Part shown: piece by piece, positions 41,254-51,772 of the stretch | Numbering within the stretch: the first letter of the stretch is position 1 | Layout of the letters: each line of letters begins with the position of its first letter | From: Scopulariopsis brevicaulis | Lineage: Eukaryota > Ascomycota > Sordariomycetes > Microascales > Microascaceae | Assembly (NCBI GenBank): GCA_017657125.1 | Contig: JAGFNX010000096.1 | Coordinates: forward strand, 19,614-83,613 | Direction of reading: 5' to 3' | DNA: 64,000 nt | Notes under the pieces: generated by a model | What the model saw: the letters and a program-made list of their open reading frames with translations, nothing else | Database searches by the model: none | What the model was told of the DNA's origin: nothing | Made by a program: the position numbers and the translations under genes

Positions 41254-44049
41254 TCATTGTCTCGTAATGTTTTGCTTCGCCTGCACGCCGTTAGTAAAGC
41301 TGCCCAATACTGGTCCTCAATTGCAAAGGACGGAAGAAAAATGGGAAGTAATGGGAAGAGATGAGAGAAGGGTGTGACAGGGTCCAGGGGACTACACACC
41401 TTCATCTGCTCGATCCTCGCCTTGAGCTGACTCGTAACCTCCGCCGCCCTCTTCCAGCTCTCCACCCCACCACCGCCACCTCCCGCACTGCCACCGCTTG
41501 CCACGCTTTGCGGCCTCCCCTCGTCCCTGTACCCCCTCGCCGGACTTCCCCTCCCGCTCGCCCCGCTCCCGTACCTCAGGTCAGAGTTGAACTTGGCGGG
41601 GTAAGCCTGCTCCCCATTCTCCTTCTCCTCCGACATGCTACTCGTGAAACTACTCCGGTGCCTCCCGGAGCCGGTCCCCATCCCATCGCGGTAGATCCCC
41701 GCCTCGTCGTGCGTAGGCGACATCACCCTCGGGCTACCCGGCCCAACCCCCTCCGCTAGACTCAACGCCCTCTTCAACCGGTCCAGCTCGCGCCGCAACC
41801 GCTCGTTGACCTGCTCCGTCGCCTCGGCGTCGCTCCGCGCGCGGACCAGCTGCGTCTCCTTGGCCTTGATGCTCAGCACGTCGCGCGTGTGGTCCTCTAT
41901 CAGCCCCGCGTTCTGGTTCTTGAGCTCCTGCACCTCGGACGCGAGCTTGCTGCGATCGTGGCGGAGGTCCTCGGATAGACGGGTGAGGCGCTCGTTTGCG
42001 GCGCGGAGTTCTTCGAGCTCGGCGCGGTCGAGGGAGGAGAGGCCTGAGGGCGGGGAGGGGGATGGTGGCGCGGTGGGTGAGGCGGGGCGGGCTGGGCGCG
42101 CGAGGGAGCGCGCGGCGGGTCCGCCTCTTCCGAGGCCGAGGCGGGGTTGGGGAGGCGGTGGGGCGGGGGCTTCTTCTTCTTCCTCCTCGACTGGGGGGGG
42201 CGCGGCACGTCGGGGGGACGCGAGGCCGCCGGGCCCGGCGAGGCGGCCTCGCGGCGCCTTGAGGCCCGTCTTGGGCATTCCCAGCTTGCTGGCCGGTCGC
42301 GCGGTGGGTTGCGGGGCGAGCGGCGCGGACTCAGCCGGCGCGGCGGCGGCGGCAGCAGCTGGTGCCGCGGGCTTCTTGACCGGCGCCTTCTTGGCGACAG
42401 GCTTCTTCGGCGCGGGCGCAGCCTTGGGCGGCGGGGGGGCAGCCTTCGGCTTCTCCTTGGCCTTGACCTCCGCCGTCTCGTAGAACTCCTTGATCTTGGT
42501 TTTGCGGATGTCGTCGAGGCCCTCGAGGTGCGGGTTCATGGCCCTCTCGCCGATAATCTTCATCACCGTCCCCAGAACCTCGGCGCCGCCGGACCGCAGG
42601 CCCTCGCTCGACTCGGCAAGCAGCTTCTTGGCGCACTCGACAATGGTGTTGATCTCCCCCTTGCTGGGGAATTCTCGCGTGGTCTTGAGGCATCGGATGA
42701 GGAACTTCATGGTGCCCTCCTTGACCTGCGGGTTCTTGTGTCCCAGGAACGCGACGATGTCCTCCATGCAGTCCGCGAGGCTCGTCGCGATGAACACCTG
42801 GTCCAGCGCGGCGCCCAGCGCGTCCGCCACGTTCTGCTTCTTCTCCTTGAGCCGCTCCATAATGGGCGCCTGCACCGTCGAGCGGTACTTGCCGAAGCCC
42901 CGGCGCAGGCCCTTGGCCAGCGCCTCGATGCACCCCGCCGCCTGAACCACGACCATGATGTTAGCGTCCTTCATGCACTTGGCCAGGACGCGGGTGAGCT
43001 CGTTGTAGTCGGCCTCCTTGATGCGCGGGACGTTGACGATGGCGAAGAGGCCCTCTAGCGCCTCCTTCCTGTCCTTCCACTTCGCGGACGCGATGGCGGT
43101 CCAGAAGTCGGGGTTGATCTTGCTGTTGATGTCCTGCGGCTCCGCGAGGTCGAACGCGTCCACCTCCTCGGGCTCTTCGTCGTCCCCGCCGTCATCCCCG
43201 CCGTCGCCCCCGTCCCCGCCGGCAGCCGCCTCCATGGCCTCCTGCTGCGACCGGAGGAGCCGCTCCTGCTTGGGCGGCGGCTCGGCCTTGACCTTCTCAA
43301 ACTGCGCCTCCAGGTCCGTCTGCTGCGTCGGCTTCAGGTCCCCCCAGAACATGGGCTTCATCGCCTCGCGCAGCCACCTGTAGAACTCGACGGCCAGCTT
43401 CGTCGACTCGGCGCGCACGTTCTTGTCCGCGTGGCCGAACGCCTTGGGGAGGAGCTTCAGCACGGGCTTGGGGTCCACCGTCTTGCAGCCGTAGTTGTGG
43501 AAGACGGTCGTGAGGCACGCGAGGGTCGCGGCGATGGTCTTTGGGACCTTGTGGGAGACGCCGGGGAGGAGGTCCTCGATGACCGGGCCGGGGGTGTCGA
43601 GCTCGATGTAGAGGAGGACGGCCTCGACGGCGGAGGCCTTGGTCGCGGCGCGGGTGGAGGCCAGGGCCTTCTCGACCATGGGGTTAATGGTCTGGCCGCG
43701 GGTGCGCAGGCAGGCCTCGCGGCCGCCGAACTTGAGGAAGTTGCATAGCGCCGCGACGCCCTCCTGCTGGGCGGCGACGTTGGAGTCGAGGACGGCGGCC
43801 TTCCAGAGGCCCGGGTCTTGGAGGAAGGGTTTGAAGGCGGGGTCCTGCTCGTCGGGTGTCGTCGAGAATTGTTTCGCCGCGTCTTCGTATGCTGACTTTC
43901 GGACTTTCCATATCTACAGAGGTAGGACCCGGCGTCAATGAAGGGTGTCCACGACGCGGACAGCGGCAATGAGTACGGGAGGGACGCACCTTGTGGACCC
44001 ACCGGTCCGTGAGAGGGAGGGAGCTGTAGTCTTCTTCCTGGTCCGCCAT
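41254..44049 (-). CDS. stu2: XMAP215/Stu2-family microtubule polymerase, 866 aa
   Basis: Minus-strand exons are 44049-43990, 43913-41400 and 41280-41254. The first intron (76 bases) joins RWVHK to IWKVRKSAYED, a typical first TOG-domain start. The last intron (119 bases) joins a coiled coil to a 9-codon exon. Two TOG (HEAT-repeat) domains are visible, about residues 10-240 and 290-520, separated by an acidic Gly/Asp/Glu linker. A basic Lys/Pro/Ala-rich and Ser-rich region follows (microtubule lattice binding), then a coiled coil (ELEELRAANERLTRLSEDL and onward) for dimerisation, then a Gly/Ser tail. This is the fungal Stu2/Alp14 layout: two TOG domains plus coiled coil. It adds tubulin at microtubule plus ends and at spindle poles and kinetochores. 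It is a single-copy housekeeping gene. Confidence 0.95.
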
Positions 44050-45075
44050 GGCGCCTGGCGGTACGGGGCCCGGAAGTCGCGGTCAGGGAGGGGGTCTGCG
44101 GTATCCAGTATCTGTTGTCAGAACGGGGTCGACGACGGAGCTGGGTGTGTGGTCGCGTGCCGCGAGGGCCGTACCTGGCGCTGGCTGAAGTGGCGGCCAC
44201 AGAATCGCGAAGCGGAAAAAGGCGGGGGACAGAAACGTCGGTCGAGGTTGTCGTCAGAGTATCCCAGACTGGTTCGGTTACGGAGGTAGAGCAGCTGACG
44301 AAAAACTGCAGCAATGGTTCGAGTGAGGTGACTGGGTATTAAAAGCGCACGGGGGTGCAGAGTGCCAGATGACGTGCAGGGCGGAAAAAAAGGTCTTGGG
44401 GTGCCCGAGATTCCGTTGCCCCCTGCGAAGCACCGTCGGGCGCCATCGCCGCTAGAGCTTGTGGGGCGGCTTCTTGTTTGTTTCTCGGCTGGTCTTCGGG
44501 TAATGATGCGGTTGCTGGGCAATCGAGAGAGGCGAGAGCAGGGTGAAGGATTACAGGTGGGGGCAGGTGGTTGGGACAGCTCACACCAGTCCCCATTCAA
44601 GCTGGGCGCGGGGTACCAAACGATGTTTGACGGACCCTGGAATTGGAGCTGAACGGGCGCGGCTGGCAACAAGCAACCTTGATGGAACGTCTCGGAACTT
44701 ATAAGAAGCCGACCATCATCGCGGCATATCCATCCCGAGTTCCACTTTGCTCTCAGGAATTCAGCCCCTGAATAGGTGTTTTACGCGGGCATCGGATTGC
44801 TACACTCCCCCTACTTTGTATTACCTAACACACCTTGAACCAAGCTAATGCACAAAGGGAAAGCCCGTCAAGTCGGGCCCAAAAAAGAACGTGGGCCACG
44901 CGCATCCTGTCCCGTCCCGCCTTCGAACTCTTTCTCCAAGGGTATGTCAAACGCAAACTCCAGACGCCATCAGTCAGGCTAACGATAAAAGAGGTAAAGA
45001 ATGCGGCCGCTCCTCGACGACCCAAAGCCACTTATATGGGATATTTTAAATGATGTTTTTGCGTCCGCGGAGGAT
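44050..45075. other. Intergenic, promoter of the Stu2-like gene
   Basis: About 1 kb between two co-oriented genes. GGTTCGGTTACGG near 44271 resembles the shared motif core. No gene seen. Confidence 0.5.
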
Positions 45076-45896
45076 TTAGGCCGCCTGCTGATAGTGGACG
45101 TCGGTGCGTCCGCTGCGGTGGTACGTCGCGAGGGAAGTTCCGCACTGTTTGAGGGTTAGCAAGCGAACGTGCTCTCGGAACCCGACTTTCAGTGGGCCCA
45201 CCGGAATGAACTCACGCTAGAACACTTGTGGTGCACGTCCTTGAGACCGGCGATGCAGTAGGGGATGCACCCAAGACAGACGATACAGCAGGCGAGAAGG
45301 GCCATGAGACTGTCGCGAACATTCGTCAGCAAACCGCGCAATCTCCACAACGAAGCGACCGAGGGCGCCAGGGTATCTCAGTCTCAACATACTGGGTGAA
45401 GCCACCAGACTCGTATCCAACAGACGTCATCCCGCGGTGACCGCAGTGAGGACACTGGACCGCCGCCGGCTGCGCCGTCAAGCTGACAAGCGGCATGCCG
45501 TAGGCCTGCGGGTGGCCGGGATACATCTGCTGCTGCTGCCCCATCTGCGGGCCAGTCGGCGGGCTGGTGGGCGGGCCCGTCGCGGAGCGCTCCATCGGCG
45601 GCTGCTGGTGGTAGCCCGGAGGGGGCTGCTGCGAGGGGTCCTGCGGCTGGCCCTGGAAGTAGCCCTGCTGCGGGGGGTACTGGCCCGGCGCGAAGCTGCC
45701 GGGGGCGACGCCCGACTGCTGCTGGTCGATGGGCTGGGGGCTCATGGCGCCCATCTGGTGCTCGGCGGGTTGAGCTGCGAGAGAGGCGGGTTAGCGACTG
45801 CTCAGAGGACACCGGGGCGAGCTGAGCGACGCGGGTCGCGGGAAATGGAACCTGGCGCTAGGCAGCTTTGGGACGATACGTACTCTTTTGGTCCAT
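45076..45896 (-). CDS. LITAF-domain protein, 185 aa
   Basis: Minus-strand exons are 45896-45884, 45774-45393, 45309-45216 and 45144-45076. The first exon is only 13 bases; all joins keep frame. The N-terminal half is Pro/Gln-rich. The LITAF zinc domain starts at VQCPHCGHRG and closes at HHKCSSCG, the two CxxC knuckles. Between them lies the hydrophobic membrane-dipping segment (MALLACCIVCLGCIPYCIAG), a monotopic insertion typical of the family. A short Tyr-containing tail follows. LITAF-like proteins sit on the cytosolic face of endosomal or vacuolar membranes and take part in trafficking and membrane sorting. No frame covers the whole domain without the introns, which supports the model. Confidence 0.92.
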
Positions 45897-47900
45897 GGTC
45901 GGCGAAGAGAAGTCGAAATAAGTACGGCGCAAAGAGGAACGATACTGTCGGGTAACGAAAGAGCGACGGGAATCACGAGTGGGATGCGACGGAGGGATTG
46001 AAAGGCTGAGATCGAAAGGTCGAGGAATGCATCAGGGCCAGACTGGGCTGCTTCCCGCGTCGTATTTGTAGGGCGCAGCGTCGCCCCTTCCCGACCAGGC
46101 TGGCGGCGCGTAACCCAAACGGGCAGAGGGAGAGTGGTGCTTATTTCACAGGGCTACAGGGGATGCGACGCTAGGAATGGGACTTTGGGCCTCAGCGGGC
46201 CACCAGCCAAGGCAGATGTACCGGGTACACCCGTCTGCGCCGTTCTCTCCACACTTTCCGTGGCGGAGCCAAAGCCGCGGATCCAATGACGGGCGGTTGT
46301 GTCGCGGCGGGCTCGAGCCAACGTCTCACAGCCCGCGAAGATCATATCGGTTTGGCGGTTGGAATCAGCCCGATGCCACAAAAGCTTGATCCAACGTGGC
46401 GATGCGGATTCCCCGACACAAGCTCATTTCGGAAGGAATCCGCGCATGGGACGGGGCAGCACTGGACCGTCCCAACATCAGGATGACGCCGGGCCTTTGT
46501 GCTCCACGGCGGGTAATTACACTAGATCCTTTCGGGGTGGGTTACGGGTCCTGGAGCAACTAATTTTAGCGACTTCATCCCCCGACCAAGGTCTGTCGCC
46601 TCAAGGGTCCAACCCGACCAACACGTGTCAAATGTCGGCTAACTTTCCCCCAGGCAAGAGTGGGACGCGACGCCAAAACCCCGACGAGAAAGCGGGATGC
46701 GTCCCGCGCCGCGGCACTTCGGGGCTGTGAGAGCGGCTGGTTAGTGAAAGCACAGCCCCCCCCGAGTCCCAAACGGGTCAACGCCGATTCGGCGATTGTG
46801 ATCACGTGTTTTACAGGCGAGAATAAGACGCGGCAAAAGTTGCGCCGAAGCGTGGGGATTTGGCTCCACTGTTCTGCGAGATTCCGATCGACGGCCTCAG
46901 CCCTACTGTGGGCTCTTGCGGACATTGGAAGCGGGATGATTACGCGGTGGCCTCTCTCACGATGCGGCCGAGATGTGCCCTGCGCATTTCTGACGATCCT
47001 CCGGCCGAGCGATTTAATGCCGTGAGACGAGCACCTGCGTTGGAAAGCGCAGCGCTCATCTGGGATTGTGAGACTCTGGCCCGTTGTCATCTTCCACCCT
47101 TCGATGATGGCGATGGCGATACTATGAAATACAAGTAGAGCCGGAAATTGATGTACCTCGTACGACGTGTAGCCTGGTCTGCGATAGCAGCAAAGGCCTT
47201 GTCCCGTCGTCCTCTAATACACACCAAGGGCTGGATTGAATGACGCCAACGGTCGCGACCGCGCCGAAGCGACATCATCCGACCTCGACTCATCAACGGC
47301 GGGCGCCGAGTCTCCTTGAAAGGCGGGACGACATCCTCAAATTTGGCGGCTTTTCGCATCCTACATGCGCTCAAGCGCCAGTTACGACGAGTCTAGGACA
47401 TACGATAGCCGGGGGCTGAACCTCCCGTTTCGTTTCGCCTTGCCCCTGATCGGCACGCCACATCCGTTCTACGCCGGGGTTATAAGCATCTGGTGTTATC
47501 TTGACGTCCAAGTTCTCTCGACTAGCCGAGGCTTGTCCAGGCTTTTCCTCAACACTATTCGCGGAGACACCAACTCGTCGCTTCTTTGACGACCGGCTCC
47601 GCGTTGTCTCTTTGAAAGGGTCGCGAGCTTAGAATAGGTACGATGTAGCGTCAGTGAACTTCGAGCATGGGCGCGGTTTATACCACGAGAGCAGAGAACC
47701 GTCCACTGCCATCTGTGCATATGATTTCACAGCCATGAACCAGGCCTTATAGGAGGAGCACGTCTCCCCTCGTAGGAGACTGACAAGTAACACGGTTCCC
47801 ATTATGAGACAGCCATATCCCAAAAGGAGTCCGGCAATGTTCAGTCTATCCCGAAGGATCTCTGCCCAACAACCGCCGTTGGAGAGCGTAGCGGTCCGGG
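45897..47900. other. Gene-poor stretch, 2.0 kb
   Basis: No supported gene. Open frames around 46299-47138 occur on both strands with no family features. The first 200 bases are the LITAF gene promoter. Confidence 0.45.
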
Positions 47901-47919
47901 TTGGGGCGCCTCCTTTTAC

Positions 47920-48120
47920 TTGCTGTCAAAAAGGAAACTCTGGTCGGATTTTCCGTGGTTCGTGGCCTTCAACCGCGTGCGCGTTACACTGCTGTTTTAC
48001 TTTTGCACGCACCAGGACGAGGAGCGGAACACTGCCGCCGCGATCCTGGGGAGCCTGGTATACCAGTTGCTTACGAAGGAACGTGGCCTCTGTTCTCGAC
48101 CTAGAGAATCTCAAGAATTA
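47920..48120 (+). pseudogene. Possible NACHT/NLR ATPase fragment
   Basis: The plus-strand frame reads LLFYFCTHQDEERNTAAAIL then GSLVYQLL. This resembles the segment of fungal NACHT-type STAND proteins where a hydrophobic YFFC strand is followed by an acidic stretch and an ILRSLIYQL helix. Nothing of the P-loop upstream or repeats downstream is visible, and the frame soon leaves the family. Probably a degraded piece of a heterokaryon-incompatibility or innate-immunity-type gene. The match is short, so the call is tentative. Confidence 0.4.
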
Positions 48121-48741
48121 AAGGCGAATCTTAGCTGCACACTCCTATCTTCTTCATTCGTGGGTGCATGCTCATTTGTTGACTTGGAAGTTCTACACCT
48201 TCGTCACATTTCCGGGAGAGTCCGGCGGCCGGGTGTCTGAAGTGGGGCCCTGGGTAGTTTCCGGGTTATTTCGCAGGGCTGTTTTGCAGGGCTTCGGGCA
48301 CTTCCCGGAGACGGAGAGGAGGCAGGGATCTTGCCGTCCACTTCGTGTCCACCGTCTGGTGTTTCGCAACACATTGTGAGCAAACCTGACCAATGAATCT
48401 GCAAGACGATCTTAAACCTACGCCAGGCTGGAGGTAGACTGATTCAAGCTCGTTTTGAAAATCAGTACGCCGCGACTTTCACCTGGTTGTGATGGGTCCA
48501 AGTTTATCACCGTAGAGTCCACAACTGTGGCTACGATCCCATATTCATCCAATGGCAAGCTCGAGGCTCAGACAACACGTGACAGTTATTTGTGGCGTTA
48601 GCCTCACAAACCCGGGCGATATGCTGCTGCCATTACGTATTTGCAAGAAACTCGGTCCAAACTCGGTGCCTATGCTCACTATCCTCCGCTTCAGACATTC
48701 TTTGTTCAGTGACTTCTTCACAATTCCTATCCCGTCAGCCA
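48121..48741. other. Intergenic, promoter of the second Zn2Cys6 gene
   Basis: No gene seen. A GC-rich pyramid of inverted short stretches near 48225-48300 looks like chance. Confidence 0.4.
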
Positions 48742-51622
48742 ATGGACACGGACAGAGGACCTGTCGAAGGTCCTCGGGAGGAGGGCGCTCGACCCCGGAA
48801 GCGAAGGCGGGTTGCCCTTGCATGTAGCAGCTGTAGGGAGCGCAAAGTGCGGTGCGACGGGAAGAAGCCGGTATGCAGTCAGTGCGAAAAGCGTGGAGAT
48901 AATGTACAAGACTGCGTCTACACTTTACTGGCCAACAGCGCTAAGCGCATCAGCGAGCAAGAGTACGTCGTTGCCCGCCGGAGCCGGCCTCAACACCACA
49001 GAAGGCATATCGCTAACTGCCCGGTCGATAATCAAGATACATCACAAGTCTACAGCAGAAGGTGTATCATCTTCAGCACGTAGCCGGAAACGGAGCTACT
49101 CCGAGAGCTCGCAGATCTAACTCGGCAGACAATGACAGGCCTGTGACGGGAGTATCCCAAGACGCAGATCCATTGCCAACAGACAGTCCATCTCGCCATG
49201 GGCAGCAACAAGTCGCGTCCGATGAGCCTCGCCGTCGACCAGATACCGCCCAGCAGGCTGACCACACTGCTAGCGGTTGTGCGCCAAATCGTCTGCCGCC
49301 CCGGCGCTCCTCGCGTCGTCTCGACTACCGATTTTCAAATGCTGAAACCCCAGAGACTCGGCGGTCAGCGCCAAGTGAAGACCATCACGGCCCTAGCCCC
49401 ATCAGCGCCATGGGTGGGACGATACCCAGCCAGGACGAGCAACTATCCCGGGGGAAGAGTAATGAGTTCTACGGCGAGTCTTCGCTGGTTTCGCTGGTGC
49501 GGGAGATTGCGCAACCGCCGTTTCGACGTCCTGGGCACCCACAACATCGTTCCCAAACATTGACATCCGAAGGAAACACAGCCAGCTCGATGCTACATGC
49601 ACAGTTCTCACTGCCGCCTCGAGATGTGGCAGATAAGCTATTGGGTCTCTACTTCTCAAGTGTTCACATATTCTACCCGTGGACACACTCCCCTACTTTC
49701 AGAAAGGCGTACAAACGTCTGTGGGCCGAAAACACATCTGCCAATACCACTCCGAATGGCGAAGATTGTTCTGATCTTGGCCTGGGAGGAAGCAACTGCC
49801 CTCGATATGTCTTCTTTAGTGCGCTCAATGCCATGTTCGCCATGGGCTGCGAGTTCTCCGATTTTCCCCCAGAGGAGAAGGAAGCTGCCTCGCCTATGTT
49901 CTTCGATAGGATGAGTCGGTTGTTGCGCTTCGATGTTCTTGATAGCGGGAGCATTTCTCATATCCAAGCTCTCTTGCTTGTCGGCCAATATCTTCTTTGT
50001 ACCCATTATCCTACGCGTTGCTGGAATGTCGTGGGGCTGGCCTGTCGGATGGCTGTTGGTCTTGGCCTTCAGTCGGCCCGTTTCTCAGAGGGAACCTCCG
50101 GTCTGGAGGCCGAGATGAGACGGCGAGTTTGGTACGCCTGCGTACAGATGGATATGTAAGTACATGGTGGACAAGGTGCACACGAGTTTGCCTCCTAATA
50201 TTCAATGTTTAGGACCGTTAGTATGACTCTGGGCCGCCTTCCCTCGCTTCGTATCGTCGAGGATGTACCGCTACCTCTTCCCGTTGACGATGAATACTGG
50301 GCCATGGGTCAAAATCCTGGGTATCAACCACCAGGTTCCTACTCAATTCTTATGTTCAATGTAGAAAACATCAAATTGGCGAAGCTTCTGGCAGCAATCC
50401 TGGAGCGCGTCTATCATCCGCCCTCTAAAAGCAAAGCCCAGTCCGGGCATCAACACGAGGACTTTAGCGCCATGCTCACACTCGACTCTGAACTGAACGC
50501 GGCTGCAGACTCTATCCCCGATGTCATTCACTGGGAACGTTTGCATGAATTGAATGAAGATGTTCCTCTTGTCTTGCGACGGCAGTCTAATGTTCTGCAT
50601 GCAAGGTAGGCAATTTGTTATCCGTGGGTGATTTTACTACTGACAACCTCAATCTAGATTCCTACACATGAAGATACTTCTGTACCGTCCCAGCTTTACC
50701 GAGTACTGTGCCTCCGTTCACTCACAGAATCATGGAGGTGGAGAACACCACACAACGGCTGGCAACTCAAGTTCAACCAAGGAAGATGACTTGATTGGAC
50801 CACTGAGAACTCAGTGCGCCGTAGCGTGTGTCAGAAGGACCTGCCAGCTTGTCAAGTCCCTGGAAAAGGCGAATCTCACACGGGCTACGGGCGCTTGGTG
50901 GTTCAGCTTATTCTGTAAGTTTTGTGTAAAAGTAACATATCTTCTTCACTCGCATTCCCTCTTTCATTACATCTCAATCGGTTTGCATATTATGATATTC
51001 AGTATGTGACTGACCGTATCAGCTAGACCTTTTGACAAGTGCCATTATTCTCATTATTGCCGAATGCACTGAACCTCTCAAGTCTCTCTTGGATCGGGAC
51101 ATGCTACAGACCGCTTGGCGAAGCTGCCTCGAGACTCTTGACATACTTGGCCACAGCCACTCCCTGGCAAGTCGTTATCGCCAGTCTCTTGAGCTTCTGT
51201 ACGACCGTAGTTTGTCTTCAGTCAGTGCTAGAGAACCACACGTTGATAATGCACGAGGAGACGGGGAAAGCCGCTCTGACCAACAGCCTGCCGAGACGGG
51301 AGATGATACATCAAGACCGCCTGATGGAGCACATCTGGGTGAACAGGCCGGTGATATCGAGTCTACAGCAGCATCCGCCATTGTATCCACCGCAGTGAAC
51401 CAGCCTGAAAGCGGTTTTCAAGGCATGAGGGAGTCAACTGATCCAGCGGCAATTGGATCAGACTGTCAATTTACCGGAAACAATCACAATCACCATCGTG
51501 GCTCCGAATTTGATCTTTCCGCCCTGCTAGGCGATTGGGATGCGGACTTGGACAACCTTTTGATGCCGCTGTCAGATGAGGGTGTTGTCGGGTACGGTTA
51601 TCCCGTGGCGGGCTGGTTATGA
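48742..51622 (+). CDS. Zn2Cys6 transcription factor, 861 aa
   Basis: Exons are 48742-48962, 49037-50155, 50213-50605, 50658-50914 and 51027-51622. All joins keep frame; the last acceptor (CAGCTAG) is the least certain. The zinc cluster is near residues 31-61: C-x2-C-x6-C-x5-C-x2-C-x8-C within ACSSCRERKVRCDGKKPVC, preceded by a PRKRRR nuclear signal and followed by a short coiled linker. The middle homology domain runs from about residue 250: LGLYFSSVHIFYPWTHSPTF, HIQALLLVGQYLL, VGLACRMAVGLGLQ and MRRRVWYACVQMD. The group resembles AmyR/XlnR/ClrB-like sugar regulators in architecture. Its tail faces the GH3 beta-glucosidase gene (150 bases apart), and a sugar porter follows, so control of beta-glucoside use is the likely role. 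Confidence 0.9.
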
Positions 51623-51772
51623 GAGGCTATCTGCTTGCCCGCAGTTGACCGTTCATAGGCACTCCATAGCGTCTCACAAGGAATTTTTCTTAGAGGCAAG
51701 CTTATCTTCCATTCATCCATTCACCCAGCTAGGGAGAGTGGTCTAACGGTATTGTCTGCATCGTTTCCTTAC

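Noticed and set aside
41806..43058. Long plus-strand open frames (up to 303 codons) across the Stu2-like gene
   Set aside because: They are antisense shadows of the GC-rich Ala/Pro/Lys region; the minus strand encodes clear TOG domains with matching introns.
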